A stretch of DNA of 6,129 nt from the NCBI GenBank assembly GCA_024226105.1, contig JAAELZ010000245.1, forward strand, positions 1-6,129, written 5' to 3'. The notes beneath the pieces were generated by a model. The model ran no database searches and had not been told where the DNA came from. It saw nothing but the letters and a program-made list of their open reading frames with translations. This DNA is from Pseudomonadota bacterium (GTDB lineage Bacteria > Pseudomonadota > Gammaproteobacteria > Arenicellales > Poriferihabitantaceae). Position numbers and translations under genes: made by a program. Positions 5,398-6,129 of this stretch are shown here, piece after piece (the stretch's first letter is position 1; each line of letters opens with the position of its first letter).

Positions 5398-5460
5398 TGC
5401 AATAATCAAAATAAACGACAATATCTGTTCTTTATAAAAGGATAGAACCGGAGGCGGGAA

Positions 5461-6129
5461 ATGGCAAAAGAAAAAGTAATTGATAGCGCAGAAGATATAG
5501 CAGCGGAAGTCGATTCGGGGGCTCGAAACCCGACGGGTAAGCAAAAATACCTGATTCCGGGCGTTTGCCTGGCCTGGGCTTTATATCAGTTGTACATTGC
5601 CTCGTCTTTGCCGTTCTGGCTGGCACAAAATACCGGCATGGATTTTTTCATGTTTATCGGGAACTTGTCGATTTCCAGAAAAATTCATTTATCATTCTCC
5701 CTGGCGCTGGCCCTGATGGCCTTTCCGATGTTTAAAAGCAGCCCCAGAGACAGAATACCAGCCTACGACTGGGCTTTAATTGCACTGGGTTTATGCGGAA
5801 CCCTGTACATGGTTCTAATGAACGCCAATATAGCCGAACGGGCAGGCGATTTTGCTCATGCAAATATCAGGTACGACATGACCGTTGCGGTACTGGGAAT
5901 GGCCGTGCTGGCCATCGCGGTCTATCGCTCACTGGGCTTACCGTTGGTAATCGTTGCGGGCATTCTGGCGAGTTATGTATGGATCGGCGGTGGTAACTGG
6001 GGTGGCGCATCCTTTGTTAAGGGTATGTGGCATTTCTGGATGCAGGAGGAGGGGGTGTTCGGAAAACCGCTCGCGGTGTCGACCCAGACCATATTTTTAT
6101 TCGTGATGTTCGGTGCCATTCTGGAAAAA
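5461..6129 (+). CDS. Fused TRAP transporter permease, N-terminal part (TAXI-type)
   Basis: 223 codons are open from ATG to the window edge, preceded by GGAGG (5450-5454) at 6 nt spacing. This is the start of the fused small-plus-large TRAP membrane subunit ('4TM/12TM' type) that pairs with TAXI receptors; complete members are typically 600-900 residues. An acidic cytoplasmic tail (1-28) is followed by hydrophobic segments at about 31-53, 75-92, 103-121, 139-158, 160-178 and 209 onward. The last visible segment is preceded by GVFGKPLAVSTQTIFLF (198-214), characteristic of the start of the large (DctM-like) part in this family. It sits in the inner membrane and completes the transporter with the TAXI protein. 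Expression probably depends on read-through of the terminator at 5242-5273; I see no strong promoter in the spacer, only an isolated TATAAA (5433-5438). Truncated only by the window end. Confidence 0.93.
   Translation, partial: MAKEKVIDSAEDIAAEVDSGARNPTGKQKYLIPGVCLAWALYQLYIASSLPFWLAQNTGMDFFMFIGNLSISRKIHLSFSLALALMAFPMFKSSPRDRIPAYDWALIALGLCGTLYMVLMNANIAERAGDFAHANIRYDMTVAVLGMAVLAIAVYRSLGLPLVIVAGILASYVWIGGGNWGGASFVKGMWHFWMQEEGVFGKPLAVSTQTIFLFVMFGAILEK

Noticed and set aside
5311..5400. Possible glutamine (glnA-type) riboswitch, because of GAAGGAAG followed by C/G-rich stems
   Set aside because: The matching 5' conserved half and its pairing partner are not visible upstream, and the fold seen is a different three-way junction. 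A covariance-model search would settle it.
5331..5405. Short GTG-started frame through the branched hairpins, ending in TAA (24 codons)
   Set aside because: The sequence is dominated by perfect inverted repeats, there is no ribosome site before the GTG, and RNA structure explains it better than a leader peptide.
5308..5544. Minus-strand open frame of 78 codons across the structured spacer
   Set aside because: It crosses the palindromic region and the start of the permease gene on the other strand, and its translation reflects the hairpin sequences. Frames read through repeat elements often give such spurious proteins.

Overview
The window has about 50% GC, Shine-Dalgarno-led genes, an outer-membrane-type lipobox and a TAXI-type TRAP transporter. 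Together these suggest a heterotrophic, probably marine or otherwise aquatic proteobacterium (gamma- or alphaproteobacterial in style). That assignment rests on gene content and protein style only; there is no rRNA or other phylogenetic marker here.

Layout. (1) Positions 1-633, minus strand: the start and most of a lipoprotein with a rhodanese domain; its 3' end lies outside the window. (2) 634-902: a spacer with no gene, holding the rhodanese leader and some inverted repeats. (3) 903-4045, minus strand: a tight three-gene operon read in the order RpiR/SIS regulator, class III PLP aminotransferase, BKACE-family (DUF849) beta-keto acid cleavage enzyme. The regulator and aminotransferase are 15 nt apart, and the aminotransferase stop and BKACE start share one base (TGATG). 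(4) 4046-4255: a divergent regulatory region with two related AT-rich palindromes and a 9-bp direct repeat. (5) 4256-5224, plus strand: a TAXI-family TRAP solute-binding protein, closed by a strong terminator. (6) 5225-5460: a spacer full of RNA/DNA secondary structure, looking partly like a repeat element. (7) 5461-6129, plus strand: the N-terminal third or so of the fused TRAP permease, running off the window.

How the genes may work together (inference). The TAXI protein and fused permease import a small organic acid or amino acid. The aminotransferase could convert an amine or beta-amino acid to a keto acid. The BKACE enzyme would then cleave a beta-keto acid with acetyl-CoA, giving acetoacetate and a new acyl-CoA. 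The RpiR protein probably controls both the operon and the transporter through the shared 210-bp region. A beta-amino acid catabolic cassette (beta-glutamate being one candidate substrate) is a testable reading, not a demonstrated one. Each family is known; the specific combination and its substrate are what deserve attention. I found no tRNA, rRNA, CRISPR array, complete insertion sequence or origin.
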